The notes under the pieces: generated by a model
Databases searched by the model: none
Seen by the model: only the letters and a program-made list of their open reading frames with translations
What the model was told of the DNA's origin: nothing
Program-made: the position numbers and the translations under genes
Source: Curtobacterium ammoniigenes NBRC 101786
GTDB taxonomy: Bacteria; Actinomycetota; Actinomycetes; Actinomycetales; Microbacteriaceae
Reading direction: 5' to 3'
Assembly: GCF_001571045.1 (NCBI RefSeq)
Contig: NZ_BCSV01000007.1
Span: forward strand, 1-64,000
DNA length: 64,000 nt
In this document: piece after piece, positions 43,830 to 52,269 of the stretch
How positions within the stretch are numbered: the first letter of the stretch is position 1
Layout: the number at the start of each line of letters is the position of its first letter

Positions 43830-45368
43830 ATGCCCATCGCAGAGTTCCCGCTGCCTGACGTTGGCGAAGGCCTGACCGAGGCCGAGATCGTGCAATGGCG
43901 CGTCGCTCTCGGCGACGAGATCAGCGTCGACCAGGTGCTCGTAGAGATCGAGACCGCGAAGTCGCTCGTCGAACTGCCGTCGCCGTTCGCGGGTCGCGTC
44001 ACCCACCTCTTGGCAGCCGAGGGCGACACCGTCGAGGTCGGATGCCCGATCATCAGGGTGCACTGTGACGATGCGGCGGCGAGCGGTACCGACGAGCCAT
44101 TGAGGAGCGAGGGCGCCGACGCGCGCAGCGCCAGGTCCGACTCGAGCGGCGACGGTGCAGACGCGACCGGCGCCGCATCGACTGGAGCAGCGGTCACCGC
44201 CTCGATCCCGGTCGCCTCCGACACCGCACAGATCGTCGGCGTCGACGAGACGTCGGGAGCGGTCCTCGTCGGCTACGGCTCGGCAACGACGTCGCCGTCG
44301 CGCCGGAAGCCCGGATCTCGACGGGCCGCGGCCCTCGCTGCGGAGGCGGACCGCGCCTCCACCCGTGACGAGTCCGAACGAGCGCTCGCCGCGGCAGCCG
44401 CTGCGGAAGGAGGCACGTCGAAGGACAGTGTCGGCGCCGGGAGCGTTGCGGTCGTTGGCGCTGCAGACCCGGGGCGTCCCGCGCGGCAGCGGCCCGTGAT
44501 CGCGGCCCTGCCCATCGTCGCGAAGCCGCCGATCCGGAAGCTCGCGAAGGATCTGGGCGTGGATCTGTCGACGGTGATCGCCACCGGCCTCGCGGGGGAG
44601 GTCACGCGCGACGACGTCCTCCGGCATGCGACGCAGGCGACGGTGTTCCGGAACCTGGAGACGCCCGAGTGGGGCGATGTCCGCCGGGAGACGATTCCGG
44701 TGAAGGGCGTGCGGAAGGCGATTGCGACCGCAATGACAACGAGCGCGTTCACCGCGCCCCACGTGTCGCTCTTCGTCGACGTCGACGCGACGCGCACGAT
44801 GGAGTTCGTGCAGCGGCTGAAGGAGTCGCCCACGTTCGCAGGCGTCCGGGTCTCGCCGCTCCTCATCATGGCGAAGGCCGTGATCTGGGCAGTGCGCCGG
44901 AATCGCTCGGTGAACTCGACCTGGGCCGAGCGCGAGATCATCGTGCATCATTTCGTGAACCTGGGGATCGCTGCCGCGACGCCGAGAGGCCTCATCGTGC
45001 CGAACATCAAGGATGCGCAGGACATGTCGCTGCTCGAACTCGCCAAGGCGCTCGAGCAGCTCACCCTCACCGCCCGGGAGGGTCGCACGACCCCCGAGGA
45101 GATGGCCGACGGGACGATCACGATCACGAACATCGGCGTCTTCGGAATGGACACCGGAACGCCGATCCTCAACCCGGGCGAGGTTGCGATCGTTGCGATG
45201 GGCACGATCAAGCCGAAGCCGTGGGTCGTCGACGGCGAGGTTCGGTCGCGGATGGTCACGACGATCGGTGCCTCGTTCGACCACCGGGTCGTGGACGGAG
45301 ATGTCGCGTCGCGGTTCGCGCACGATGTCGCAAGTGTGATCGAGGAGCCAGCGCTGCTGCTCGACTGA
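43830..45368 (+). CDS. 2-oxo acid dehydrogenase E2, dihydrolipoamide acyltransferase
   Basis: A 512-aa lipoylated acyltransferase core. One lipoyl domain (1-80) carries the lysine in [14 protein letters not shown] (K44). A long Ala/Ser/Thr-rich linker (about 85-220) leads to the E1/E3-binding domain ([20 protein letters not shown], about 228-265), and the catalytic domain ends with the histidine motif [15 protein letters not shown] near 484. AAGGAG 8 nt before the ATG is the ribosome-binding site. It passes the acyl group from E1 to CoA. The E3 dihydrolipoamide dehydrogenase is not encoded in this window, so it must come from elsewhere. Confidence 0.92.
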   Translation: MPIAEFPLPDVGEGLTEAEIVQWRVALGDEISVDQVLVEIETAKSLVELPSPFAGRVTHLLAAEGDTVEVGCPIIRVHCDDAAASGTDEPLRSEGADARSARSDSSGDGADATGAASTGAAVTASIPVASDTAQIVGVDETSGAVLVGYGSATTSPSRRKPGSRRAAALAAEADRASTRDESERALAAAAAAEGGTSKDSVGAGSVAVVGAADPGRPARQRPVIAALPIVAKPPIRKLAKDLGVDLSTVIATGLAGEVTRDDVLRHATQATVFRNLETPEWGDVRRETIPVKGVRKAIATAMTTSAFTAPHVSLFVDVDATRTMEFVQRLKESPTFAGVRVSPLLIMAKAVIWAVRRNRSVNSTWAEREIIVHHFVNLGIAAATPRGLIVPNIKDAQDMSLLELAKALEQLTLTAREGRTTPEEMADGTITITNIGVFGMDTGTPILNPGEVAIVAMGTIKPKPWVVDGEVRSRMVTTIGASFDHRVVDGDVASRFAHDVASVIEEPALLLD

Positions 45369-45427
45369 CACTAGAGCGCCAGACTCATAATCTGATACTT
45401 TGCATCTCTGACGACAGGAGATGCCTT

Positions 45428-46140
45428 ATGTCCGCCCGCCCCAAAGTGTTCAGCGCCACCCTTGCCGTCGCGAGCGCGGCTGCCCTTTCGGAGAACGGCG
45501 CTACCTGCTTCGCGGGCCGAGCCACGAGCAATTGGTCCTGACGCTCGTGAATGGTCCTATTGTCGAGGGGTTCGCAGCATGGCCGGAGGGCATGCTGATC
45601 GTTGAGGAGTGGCGTGACGAGCGTCTGCTCGCACTCCTGTACGCGAACTCCGCCTGGGGTATCGGTGCGAGATGCGAAGCGGGTGAACCGGTTCCGCCTC
45701 CGCCGCCGACGCCCGGTCCGCCGGATACTCCATCGCTATCGCTCGAATGGATCTCCGCGTGGGATGAAGCGATCCTGGCAGCCGCTCGTCTGCCCGCGGT
45801 CCTGGACCTCGACGAGGCCAGTTCGCGCGCGTCCATGCTCGCTTGGGTCCAATCGGCACCCGCGAGCTGGGAACACCGCTTTCCAGAGTTCTGGGAGCCC
45901 GAGGTCTTTCAGGCATGGGTCCAGGCAACTCGGCCTGACGACGTTGCCTGGGAGCCCAGCGCCGTCGGCTCCCTTGTTGCCGCGTGGCGATCAGGGTTGC
46001 GGATGGTTGTCGGCGTCCCCACTGCAGCACCGGTCGCTCGGGTACTCAACGGGCACACGCTTCTTCTGTCGCGCCGAACCCGTGACGACGCCGCGCTGCT
46101 TCAGGATGCGCTACGCACGTTCAGAGACGGTCGATCTTGA
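45428..46140 (+). CDS. unknown protein with a frameshift near its 5' end
   Basis: CAGGAG (45415-45420) is perfectly placed for the ATG at 45428, which opens MSARPKVFSATLAVASAAAL, but this frame stops at 45541. From about 45491 the coding frame is shifted by one: it runs open from RRYLLRGPSHEQLVLT to a stop at 46138-46140, where an ATG at 45421 also reads in that frame. Third-position GC is high in the first frame up to 45490 and high in the second after it, so one base appears lost around GGAGAACGG. Restored, the protein would be about 238 aa. No family recognised. It may be a recent pseudogene or a sequencing slip. Confidence 0.6.
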
Positions 46141-46166
46141 CAATCATTATCATGTACGCGTAGCCT
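46137..46166 (+). promoter_or_regulatory. znuA promoter, TTGACA-N18-TAGCCT
   Basis: TTGACA (46137-46142) and TAGCCT (46161-46166) with an 18-bp spacer, and TAGCCT 6 nt before the GTG at 46173. The transcript would be leaderless. The Zur box covers the -35 element. The same TAGCCT plus 6 nt precedes the hydrolase at 49386. Confidence 0.6.
46138..46152. promoter_or_regulatory. Zur box
   Basis: TGACAAT-C-ATTATCA is a 7-1-7 inverted repeat with one mismatch in the arms, the form of actinobacterial Fur/Zur sites. It overlaps the stop codon of the frameshifted gene and the -35 of znuA. The zur gene is the last of the operon it controls, so zinc-dependent autoregulation is expected. Confidence 0.8.
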
Positions 46167-46172
46167 CCCACT

Positions 46173-47102
46173 GTGGGTTTCCGATCCGTCATCAGCATCA
46201 CACTCGGCGCAGTGACAGCGGCACTTGTCCTGACTGGCTGTACGAGCGGGCTGCCGACGGGTGGGGCGGGAGCCTCCGCATCCCGAGGATCGTCACCGGT
46301 GCGCGTCGTCGCCTCCGTCAGTGAATACGGCAGCATCGTCGAGTCGATCGGCGGCCGATACGTGCAGGTGACGAGCGTCATCGCCAAGCCTGACCAGGAT
46401 CCGCACTCGTATCAGCCGGGTGCTCAGGTGCAGCTGGCGCTCTCGAAGGCGCAGCTCATCATCGAGAACGGCGGCGGCTACGACACGTTCATCGACACCC
46501 TCCGGTCATCGCTGCACTCCTCGGCGCCGGTGATCAACGTGGTGCAGCTGTCGGGGCTCGATCACGGCAGCGCCGACTTCAACGAGCACGTGTTCTACAA
46601 CTATCCGACCATGCTCAAGCTCGTCGATCGGGTCGAACAGGTCCTCGCAAGCACGGAGCCCACGCACGCAGCAGCGTTCCGATCGAATGCGGCTGCGCTG
46701 ACCAAGCAGATCCAGCACCTCGAGGCGGAGACGGGCGCCATGCACGCGTCGTTTCACGGCGATCCCGTCGCCTACACCGAGCCGGTGCCCGGATATCTCT
46801 TCGACGCGATCGGGCTCGTCAACGTGACACCGACCGCGTTCTCGCACGCGGTCGAAGACGGCAATGACGTGCCCCCGGCAGCGCTGAATACCATGCTGCA
46901 TCTCGTGAGCAGCCGTTCGACGGTCCGTCTCCTCGCATACAACGAGCAGGCATCGAGCGTCGAGGCCGAGCTCGTCAAAAAGCGCGCCGCCGCGTCGGGA
47001 GTCCCAGTCGTCGGCGTGACGGAGACGCTGCCAGTGGGCATGAACTACGTCGAGTGGCAGCAGTCCAACATCGATCACGTCAAGGAGGCGCTGCACCAGT
47101 GA
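46173..47102 (+). CDS. znuA: zinc ABC transporter substrate-binding lipoprotein
   Basis: A 309-aa cluster A-I metal-binding protein. The lipobox LVLTGC (Cys23) anchors it outside the membrane. Metal-site motifs are DQDPHSYQPGAQVQ (His near 70), EHVFYNYPTMLKL (about 139), YTEPVPGYLFDAIGL and the final MNYVEWQQSN. It lacks the long His-rich loop of some ZnuA proteins. It captures zinc, or possibly manganese, for the ABC transporter encoded next. The GTG start is leaderless. It overlaps the ATPase gene by GTGA and is under the Zur box. Confidence 0.9.
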   Translation: MGFRSVISITLGAVTAALVLTGCTSGLPTGGAGASASRGSSPVRVVASVSEYGSIVESIGGRYVQVTSVIAKPDQDPHSYQPGAQVQLALSKAQLIIENGGGYDTFIDTLRSSLHSSAPVINVVQLSGLDHGSADFNEHVFYNYPTMLKLVDRVEQVLASTEPTHAAAFRSNAAALTKQIQHLEAETGAMHASFHGDPVAYTEPVPGYLFDAIGLVNVTPTAFSHAVEDGNDVPPAALNTMLHLVSSRSTVRLLAYNEQASSVEAELVKKRAAASGVPVVGVTETLPVGMNYVEWQQSNIDHVKEALHQ

Positions 47103-47980
47103 CCGCTCCCGCCCCCCTCGCGCTCCCGTCGTCATCGGCCGAGACCGATCCCGTCCTGTCGCTCCACGGCGCCGACCTTGCCTTCGGTGCCCGGAGGCTG
47201 TGGTCCGGACTCGACCTCGACCTCCGCCCTGGCGAGTTCATCGCCGTCCTCGGGCCGAACGGAGCCGGCAAGACCTCCCTGCTGAAGACCGTGCTCGGGC
47301 AGCAGCAGCTCACCGGCGGCACCATCTCGTTCCTGGGGGAGCCGGTACACCGTGGGCACCGCCGGATCGGCTACATCCCGCAGCAGCGGCTCATGGAGGC
47401 AGGCACACCGCTCCGCGCTCGCGACATGATCGCGCTCGGCGTCACCGGGCATCGGTGGGGGATCGGGCGCGAACGCGCCGACGAGCGTCGGCGTATCGAC
47501 GCGATCGTGGCCGAGGTCGGAGCGACCGCGTTCGCCGACGCCCCCGTGGCGGAGCTGTCCGGGGGAGAGCAGCAGCGCGTCCGAGTCGGCCAGGCGATCG
47601 CGTCCGACCCGGCCCTCCTGCTGTGTGACGAGCCCCTCATCGCGCTCGATCTCCGACACCAGCGCGAGGTCACGGCGCTCATCGACCGACAGCGACGCAA
47701 TGGCCGCGCGGCCGTCATGTTCGTGACGCACGACGTGAACCCGATCCTCGACGTCGTGGACCGCGTGCTGTACATCGCGGGCGGCCGGTATCGCATCGGA
47801 ACCCCGGACGAGGTCCTCCGACCCGAGGTGCTGTCCGACCTGTACGGCACGCCCGTCGATGTCGTCCGCACGATGGGACGCATCGTCATCGTCGGCTCGA
47901 CCGACACGCACGATCACCTCGGCGAGCACCACCACCATTCCGTCGAACCCCACGATCACGAGGATCGAGGTCACATCTGA
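47099..47980 (+). CDS. znuC: zinc ABC transporter ATP-binding protein with His-rich tail
   Basis: A 293-aa ATPase. Walker A is VLGPNGAGKTSLLK, the Q-loop region is IGYIPQQRLM, the signature is ELSGGEQQRVRVGQA, Walker B is ALLLCDEPLIALD and the switch His is in VTHDVN. The last 25 residues are extremely His/Asp-rich (THDHLGEHHHHSVEPHDHED) and are not part of the ABC fold. They may bind zinc in the cytoplasm. GTG start overlaps the znuA stop; the permease begins at a TGATG overlap. Energises zinc uptake. Confidence 0.92.
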   Translation: MTAPAPLALPSSSAETDPVLSLHGADLAFGARRLWSGLDLDLRPGEFIAVLGPNGAGKTSLLKTVLGQQQLTGGTISFLGEPVHRGHRRIGYIPQQRLMEAGTPLRARDMIALGVTGHRWGIGRERADERRRIDAIVAEVGATAFADAPVAELSGGEQQRVRVGQAIASDPALLLCDEPLIALDLRHQREVTALIDRQRRNGRAAVMFVTHDVNPILDVVDRVLYIAGGRYRIGTPDEVLRPEVLSDLYGTPVDVVRTMGRIVIVGSTDTHDHLGEHHHHSVEPHDHEDRGHI

Positions 47981-48957
47981 TGAGCGTGCTTTCGAGCATC
48001 TTCTCCTTCCAGGACTTCTGGCAGCTCGTCGCCCTGGTGCACAACTCGATCATCGCCGGAGCGCTGCTCGGGATCGTCGGCGGTCTCGTCGGTCCGTTCG
48101 TGGTGACGCGGAACCTCCCGTTCGCCGTGCACGGCATCAGCGAGCTGTCGTTCGCCGGCGCGTCGATCGCGCTGCTCGTCGGCGTGAATATCGTGACGGG
48201 GTCGCTCGTCGGATCGATGGTCGCAGCGCTCATCATCGGGCTGCTCGGCTCCCGGGCGCGCGAGCGGAACTCCGTGATCGCCGTGCTCATGCCGTTCGGA
48301 CTCGGGCTCGGGATCCTCGCGCTCGCGCTGTATTCCGGACGCGCGGCCAACAAGTTCGGGCTGCTCACCGGGCAGATCGTGTCCGTGGACAACCCGCAGC
48401 TCGGATTCCTGCTCGCCGTGAGCGCTGCGGTCATCGTCGCGATCATCGCGATGTGGCGTCCACTCATGTTCTCGAGCGTCGATCCTGATGTCGCTGCTGC
48501 CGCCGGCGTGCCAGTGCGCAGCCTGTCCATCGGGTTCATGCTCGTCCTCGGCGCTGCGACGGCGGTCTCCGTGCAGATCGTGGGAGCGCTGCTGGTCCTC
48601 TCCCTGCTCGTCACGCCTGCGGCCGCGGCGCTTCGGCTGACATCCCGACCGGTGCTCGTGCCCGTGCTCTCGATGACCTTTGCGGTCGTCTCCGTCGTCG
48701 GTGGCATCCTGTTGGCGCTTGGCGGAGGCCTCCCGATCAGCCCGTATGTGACGACCATCTCGTTCCTCATCTGGGTCGTGTGCAGGCTCATCGGCGGCCG
48801 CCGCGATCGCCGGGGCGGGGTTCGGGCCTCGCACCGGGGCGACGGGTCGACCCGCACGTTGGCGGATGCGGCTCCCGCGACCGACACTGCGACTGCGACC
48901 GGCGCTGCGCCCTCGGTCCCTGCGACAATGGAGGCGAACCCGGAGGTGCATGCATGA
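47980..48957 (+). CDS. znuB: zinc ABC transporter permease
   Basis: A 325-aa ABC-3 family permease with about eight membrane spans. The conserved loop GISELSFAGASIALLVG follows the second span, as in ZnuB/MntB proteins, and GVPVRSLSIGFMLVLGAATA contains the ATPase-contact region. The C-terminal 55 residues are hydrophilic and low complexity (Arg then Ala/Thr-rich). Overlaps znuC by one base and zur by ATGA. Forms the zinc channel. Confidence 0.9.
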   Translation: MSVLSSIFSFQDFWQLVALVHNSIIAGALLGIVGGLVGPFVVTRNLPFAVHGISELSFAGASIALLVGVNIVTGSLVGSMVAALIIGLLGSRARERNSVIAVLMPFGLGLGILALALYSGRAANKFGLLTGQIVSVDNPQLGFLLAVSAAVIVAIIAMWRPLMFSSVDPDVAAAAGVPVRSLSIGFMLVLGAATAVSVQIVGALLVLSLLVTPAAAALRLTSRPVLVPVLSMTFAVVSVVGGILLALGGGLPISPYVTTISFLIWVVCRLIGGRRDRRGGVRASHRGDGSTRTLADAAPATDTATATGAAPSVPATMEANPEVHA

Positions 48958-49376
48958 ACGACACCCAGCGCGCTCGTCGGAACACCTGGCAGCGCGATGC
49001 GGTCCGCACCGCGCTCGGCCACACCGAAGGGTTCGTCAGCGCGCAGTCACTGCACGCCCACCTGCGCGACGAAGGCTCGACGATCGGGCTCGCCACGGTC
49101 TATCGGGCGCTCGCGGATCTCGCCGCCGATGGTGCTGCCGACTCGTTGCAGCAGGAGGGCGAGTCGCTCTACCGCGCGTGCACCCCGGGAACCCATCACC
49201 ACCATCTGATTTGCCGGAACTGCGGAACAACGGTCGAAATCGAGGCCGACGCCGTCGAGGCGTGGGCCGCGGATGTGGCAGCCGCCCACGGGTTCACGGC
49301 GCCGAATCACGTGGTCGACGTGTTCGGGCTCTGCGCAGACTGCAGCGTGCTAGCGGGTGTCGGCGAGGCGGACTAG
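48954..49376 (+). CDS. zur: Fur-family zinc uptake regulator
   Basis: A 140-aa Fur-family repressor. The winged helix covers about 10-80 (WQRDAVRTALGHTEGFVSAQ, STIGLATVYRALADLAADGA). Metal-site residues follow in GTHHHHLICRNCGTT and the second structural Cys pair in LCADCSVL, so both CxxC pairs of the structural zinc site are present. GGAGG at 48942-48946 gives the ATG, which overlaps the permease stop. With zinc it should bind the box at 46138-46152 and shut off its own operon. Last gene of znuACB-zur. Confidence 0.93.
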   Translation: MNDTQRARRNTWQRDAVRTALGHTEGFVSAQSLHAHLRDEGSTIGLATVYRALADLAADGAADSLQQEGESLYRACTPGTHHHHLICRNCGTTVEIEADAVEAWAADVAAAHGFTAPNHVVDVFGLCADCSVLAGVGEAD

Positions 49377-49384
49377 CCTCGCCG
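49361..49384 (+). terminator. hairpin at the zur stop codon
   Basis: CGGCGAGGC-GGACTA-GCCTCGCCG is a perfect 9-bp stem spanning the zur stop and ending 1 bp before the hydrolase ATG. It may end the zinc operon. It also contains TAGCCT (49374-49379), the likely -10 of the next gene, so the same bases may serve both purposes. Confidence 0.5.
49374..49379 (+). promoter_or_regulatory. -10 element TAGCCT of the hydrolase
   Basis: TAGCCT, which begins with the zur TAG stop codon, is 6 nt before the ATG at 49386. It suggests an independent leaderless transcript. Confidence 0.4.
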
Positions 49385-49385
49385 C

Positions 49386-50087
49386 ATGCGCACCCTCCTC
49401 GTCCCGGGCATGTGGCTGGCAGCCGATGCCTGGCAGGACGTGATCCCGCTGCTCCAGGGCGCCGGCCATGACGCCCGCGCGATCACGCTTCCCGGTCAAG
49501 AGAGCGCCGAGGCGGCCCAGGCGGAGACGACCTTCGACGATTGGGTCGACGCGGTCGTCGCGCAGGTCGACGCCGCGGACGGCCCCGTCGCGCTGGTCGG
49601 CCATTCGGCGGCCGGTGCGGTCGTGTCGGTCGCGGCAGACCGACGGTCGGACCGAATCGGCGCAGTCATTTACGTCGACAGCTTCCCGTTCCCCGAGGGC
49701 GATTACGAGAACGACGAGTTCCCCGTGACCGATGGTGTCATTCCGTTCCCAGCACGGAGTGGGTTCAGTGCGGAAATGCTCCGCGAGACCGACGGCGATG
49801 CCTGGGATCGCCTTGTCGCGCTTGCTCGACCGGTGCCCGGCGGCATCGCTCGGACGTCGTTTCGGTTTCACGATCCGGCTCGACACCGGATCCCGAGCAC
49901 GGTGATCATCAGCGAGATGCCTCCGGAGGCGTTGACGGCTGCCATCGCGAGTGGTGCGCCGTGGACATCAGAGCTTGGCGCGTCGGATCCGCTGCGCATC
50001 GTCGGCCTCGACACCGGACACTGGGCGATGCTCACCCGACCGCGGGAGTTGGCTGCGTTGATCGCCGAGGCGATTCCGCAGTCCTGA
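49386..50087 (+). CDS. alpha/beta-hydrolase
   Basis: A 233-aa serine hydrolase. It begins MRTLLVPGMWLAADAW (oxyanion loop), has the nucleophile elbow ALVGHSAAGAVVSVAA near residue 74, the acid residue in the later strand and the His in GLDTGHWAMLTRP near 213. Family members are esterases, lactonases or haloperoxidase-like enzymes. It starts 9 bp after zur but has its own likely -10, so it need not be a zinc gene. Its stop codon lies within the first copy of a 21-bp direct repeat. Confidence 0.85.
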   Translation: MRTLLVPGMWLAADAWQDVIPLLQGAGHDARAITLPGQESAEAAQAETTFDDWVDAVVAQVDAADGPVALVGHSAAGAVVSVAADRRSDRIGAVIYVDSFPFPEGDYENDEFPVTDGVIPFPARSGFSAEMLRETDGDAWDRLVALARPVPGGIARTSFRFHDPARHRIPSTVIISEMPPEALTAAIASGAPWTSELGASDPLRIVGLDTGHWAMLTRPRELAALIAEAIPQS

Positions 50088-50117
50088 CCCGGGCATCCGC
50101 AGCCCTGACCAGGGCGC
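50076..50117 (+). repeat. two 21-bp direct repeats spanning a stop codon
   Basis: CCGCAGTCCTGACCCGGGCAT (50076-50096) is repeated as CCGCAGCCCTGACCAGGGCGC (50097-50117). The first copy contains the stop of the hydrolase gene; the second retains TGA. Confidence 0.65.
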
Positions 50118-50124
50118 CCGCGCG

Positions 50125-50130
50125 TACGCT
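50125..50130 (+). promoter_or_regulatory. -10 element TACGCT of the LMF gene
   Basis: TACGCT lies 8 nt before the ATG at 50139; no ribosome-binding site is seen. Confidence 0.4.
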
Positions 50131-50138
50131 GCCGGGCC

Positions 50139-51587
50139 ATGGACGCTTCGGTGCTCACTGCCTGGGCGGCGTCGGGTGATGCCGACGCGGCACGGCAGGT
50201 GCTGCAGCGCGGCATCGCCGCGATTGCGTGCGTCGCCTGGCTGTCGGCGCTCGCGCAGTTCCCTGCGCTGGTGGGTGAGCACGGCCTCCTGCCCGTGCCG
50301 CGATTCCTCGACCGTGGCGTCGCGCGATCACTCCCGGTCGTGTGGCGATGGGTCCGCTACTCCGATCGCCGATTCCGCATCCTCGCCTGGAGCGGGGTGA
50401 TCGTGTCCGCGGCCCTCGTTGTCGGGGCGCCGCAGCTCGGCCCGTGGTGGGTGCCTGCGCTGTGCTTCCTCTTCATGTGGTTGGCGTATCTGTCGATCAG
50501 CGACGTGGGGCAGACGTTCTGGGCGTTCGGCTGGGAATCGCTCCTGGTCGAGTCGCTGTTCACCGCATCGTTTCTCGGGTCTGACCGGGTCGCGCCGCCG
50601 GTGATCACGATCATGGCGATGCGCTGGATCGTGTTCCGCCTCGAGTTCGGTGCCGGGACGATCAAGATGCGCGGGGACCGCTCCTGGCGGGATCTCACGG
50701 CGCTGTACTACCACCACGAGACGCAGCCGATGCCGAACCCGATGAGCCGGACCGCGCACCTCCTGCCAAGACCTGTCCACCGGCTGGAGACGCTCGGCAG
50801 TCACTTCGTGCAGCTTGTGGTCCCGTTCTTCCTGTTCGCGCCACAGCCGGTCGCATCCATCGCGGCCGCGCTCGTGCTGCTGACGCAGGCCTGGCTGGTC
50901 GTGACCGGCAACTTCGCCTGGCTGAACTGGCTGACCCTCGTGCTCGCGTTCTCGGCCGTCTCGGACAGCGCGGTGAGCGCGGTGATCCCGCCGCTCGGCC
51001 CGGTGCTCGTGCATGGTCCGACGCAGACGCCGGTCGCGTTCGTCGCCGTCTGCGTCGGCGTGGGGGTGCTGCTGCTGTGGTTGTCGAGGCGTCCGGTGCT
51101 GAATCTGCTGTCGCGGCGCCAGCTCATGAACGCGTCATTCAACCGGTGGCGTCTCGTCAACGCGTATGGCGCATTCGGGAGCGTGACGCAGCAGCGCAGC
51201 GAGGTCGTCGTGGAGGGAACGCTGGCCGCAGCGCCGGGGCCGGAGGATTGGGTCGAGTACGCCTTCAAAGGCAAACCGGGCGATCCACGTCGGCGTCCTC
51301 GCCAGTTCGCGCCCTACCATCTGCGGCTCGACTGGCTGATGTGGTTTCTTGCCCTCGGCGCGGATGACCGATGGTTCCGCGTGTTCTTGATGCGCCTGCT
51401 CGAGGCGGACCGCCCGACGCTCCGGCTCCTCGCGGCCGACCCGTTCGACGGGGAGGCCCCGCGCTGGGTTCGGGCGCGGATGTTCCTGTATCGGTTCGCG
51501 ACGCGAAAGGAGCGTCGAGATACCGGCCTGTATTGGATCCGCGAGGAGCAGTTCACGCTGGTGCGTCCGACCGGGCTGCGGCGTTGA
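50139..51587 (+). CDS. lipase maturation factor family protein
   Basis: A 482-aa polytopic membrane protein related to the LMF1 family. Eukaryotic LMF1 helps lipases fold in the ER; bacterial members are uncharacterised. About seven membrane spans are seen up to residue 320 (for example WWVPALCFLFMWLAYLSI). Family motifs are WAFGWESLLVESLFTASFLG, FRLEFGAGTIKMRGDRSWRD, TALYYHHETQPMPNPMSR and LVNAYGAFGSVTQQRSEVVV. The C-terminal third is a soluble beta-rich domain ending in AFKGKPGDPRRRP and PYHLRLDWLMWFLAL. It is monocistronic with its own -10. Confidence 0.88.
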   Translation: MDASVLTAWAASGDADAARQVLQRGIAAIACVAWLSALAQFPALVGEHGLLPVPRFLDRGVARSLPVVWRWVRYSDRRFRILAWSGVIVSAALVVGAPQLGPWWVPALCFLFMWLAYLSISDVGQTFWAFGWESLLVESLFTASFLGSDRVAPPVITIMAMRWIVFRLEFGAGTIKMRGDRSWRDLTALYYHHETQPMPNPMSRTAHLLPRPVHRLETLGSHFVQLVVPFFLFAPQPVASIAAALVLLTQAWLVVTGNFAWLNWLTLVLAFSAVSDSAVSAVIPPLGPVLVHGPTQTPVAFVAVCVGVGVLLLWLSRRPVLNLLSRRQLMNASFNRWRLVNAYGAFGSVTQQRSEVVVEGTLAAAPGPEDWVEYAFKGKPGDPRRRPRQFAPYHLRLDWLMWFLALGADDRWFRVFLMRLLEADRPTLRLLAADPFDGEAPRWVRARMFLYRFATRKERRDTGLYWIREEQFTLVRPTGLRR

Positions 51588-51657
51588 GAACGGCGGGTGC
51601 GGACATCCGCAGGCCACCTGCCGGGCGTCGGGTGCGCCTCCGCCTCGGAGGCCCGGG

Positions 51658-51686
51658 TTGCGTGCGCGCTATCGCTCGCGTAACGT
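51658..51686 (+). promoter_or_regulatory. promoter of the rpmB-rpmG-rpsN operon
   Basis: TTGCGT (51658-51663), 17 bp, TAACGT (51681-51686). It would start transcription about 51693 and give a leader of about 168 nt before rpmB. This is the best -35/-10 pair in the gap. No Zur box is visible here. Confidence 0.6.
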
Positions 51687-51817
51687 AGACGCCTGGTTCT
51701 CTGCGCCCGCGCAGCGAACTCGTTTGTTTCGCCCCGTCTCGGTGGCCGACCTCGTCGGATGCCGTTCGGGGCGGTGCGTCCGTGCCCCCCGCGTTCGCAC
51801 CAGGCAAGTGATCTTGG

Positions 51818-51837
51818 GTGCAGCCGATCGGCTGCAC
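51818..51837 (+). promoter_or_regulatory. perfect 20-bp palindrome in the rpmB leader
   Basis: GTGCAGCCGATCGGCTGCAC lies 23 bp upstream of the rpmB ATG and about 125 nt into the leader. As RNA it makes an 8-bp stem with a GAUC loop just before the ribosome-binding site. Ribosomal protein operons are often autoregulated through such leader structures. Confidence 0.5.
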
Positions 51838-51860
51838 GGTAACCGTTTCAGGAGGAGACC

Positions 51861-52097
51861 ATGGCAGCAGTCTGCCAGGTGACCGGCGCCGTTCCCGGCT
51901 TCGGGCACAACATCTCGCACTCGCACCGCCGGACGAAGCGTCGCTTCGACCCGAACGTGCAGAAGAAGACGTACTACGTGCCGTCGCTGCGTCGTAACGT
52001 CACGCTCAACGTCAGCGCCAAGGGCATCAAGGTGATCGACGCCCGCGGTATCGAGTCCGTGGTCAAGGACATCCTGGCCCGTGGGGAGAAGATCTGA
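51861..52097 (+). CDS. rpmB: 50S ribosomal protein L28
   Basis: A 78-aa ribosomal protein. The opening [20 protein letters not shown] and [20 protein letters not shown] are typical of L28. Zinc-binding L28 proteins carry CxxC pairs; here only one cysteine is left (C5), followed by QVTG, so it is the cysteine-free (C-minus) type. AGGAGGAG just upstream is a strong ribosome-binding site. The stop overlaps the rpmG start (TGATG). It leads the operon rpmB-rpmG-rpsN. Confidence 0.97.
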   Translation: MAAVCQVTGAVPGFGHNISHSHRRTKRRFDPNVQKKTYYVPSLRRNVTLNVSAKGIKVIDARGIESVVKDILARGEKI

Positions 52098-52267
52098 TGG
52101 CCAAAAAGGGTCAGGACATTCGTCCGATCATCAAGCTCCGCTCGACGGCGGGCACCGGGTTCACGTACGTGACCAAGAAGAACCGCCGCAACAACCCCGA
52201 CCGCCTGGTGCTGAAGAAGTACGACCCGGTCATTCGCAAGCACGTCGACTTCCGCGAGGAGCGCTAA
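52097..52267 (+). CDS. rpmG: 50S ribosomal protein L33
   Basis: A 56-aa ribosomal protein read from the ATG that overlaps the rpmB stop. It runs [20 protein letters not shown] to [18 protein letters not shown] and contains no cysteine, so it is the zinc-independent L33 type (the zinc form has two CxxC pairs). High Lys/Arg content fits rRNA binding. The stop TAA is 2 bp before the rpsN start. Second gene of the operon. Confidence 0.95.
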   Translation: MAKKGQDIRPIIKLRSTAGTGFTYVTKKNRRNNPDRLVLKKYDPVIRKHVDFREER

Positions 52268-52269
52268 GC

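Noticed and set aside
51588..51860. Zur box before rpmB
   Set aside because: I looked for TGAxAATnATTxTCA-type repeats because of the cysteine-free ribosomal proteins and found none.
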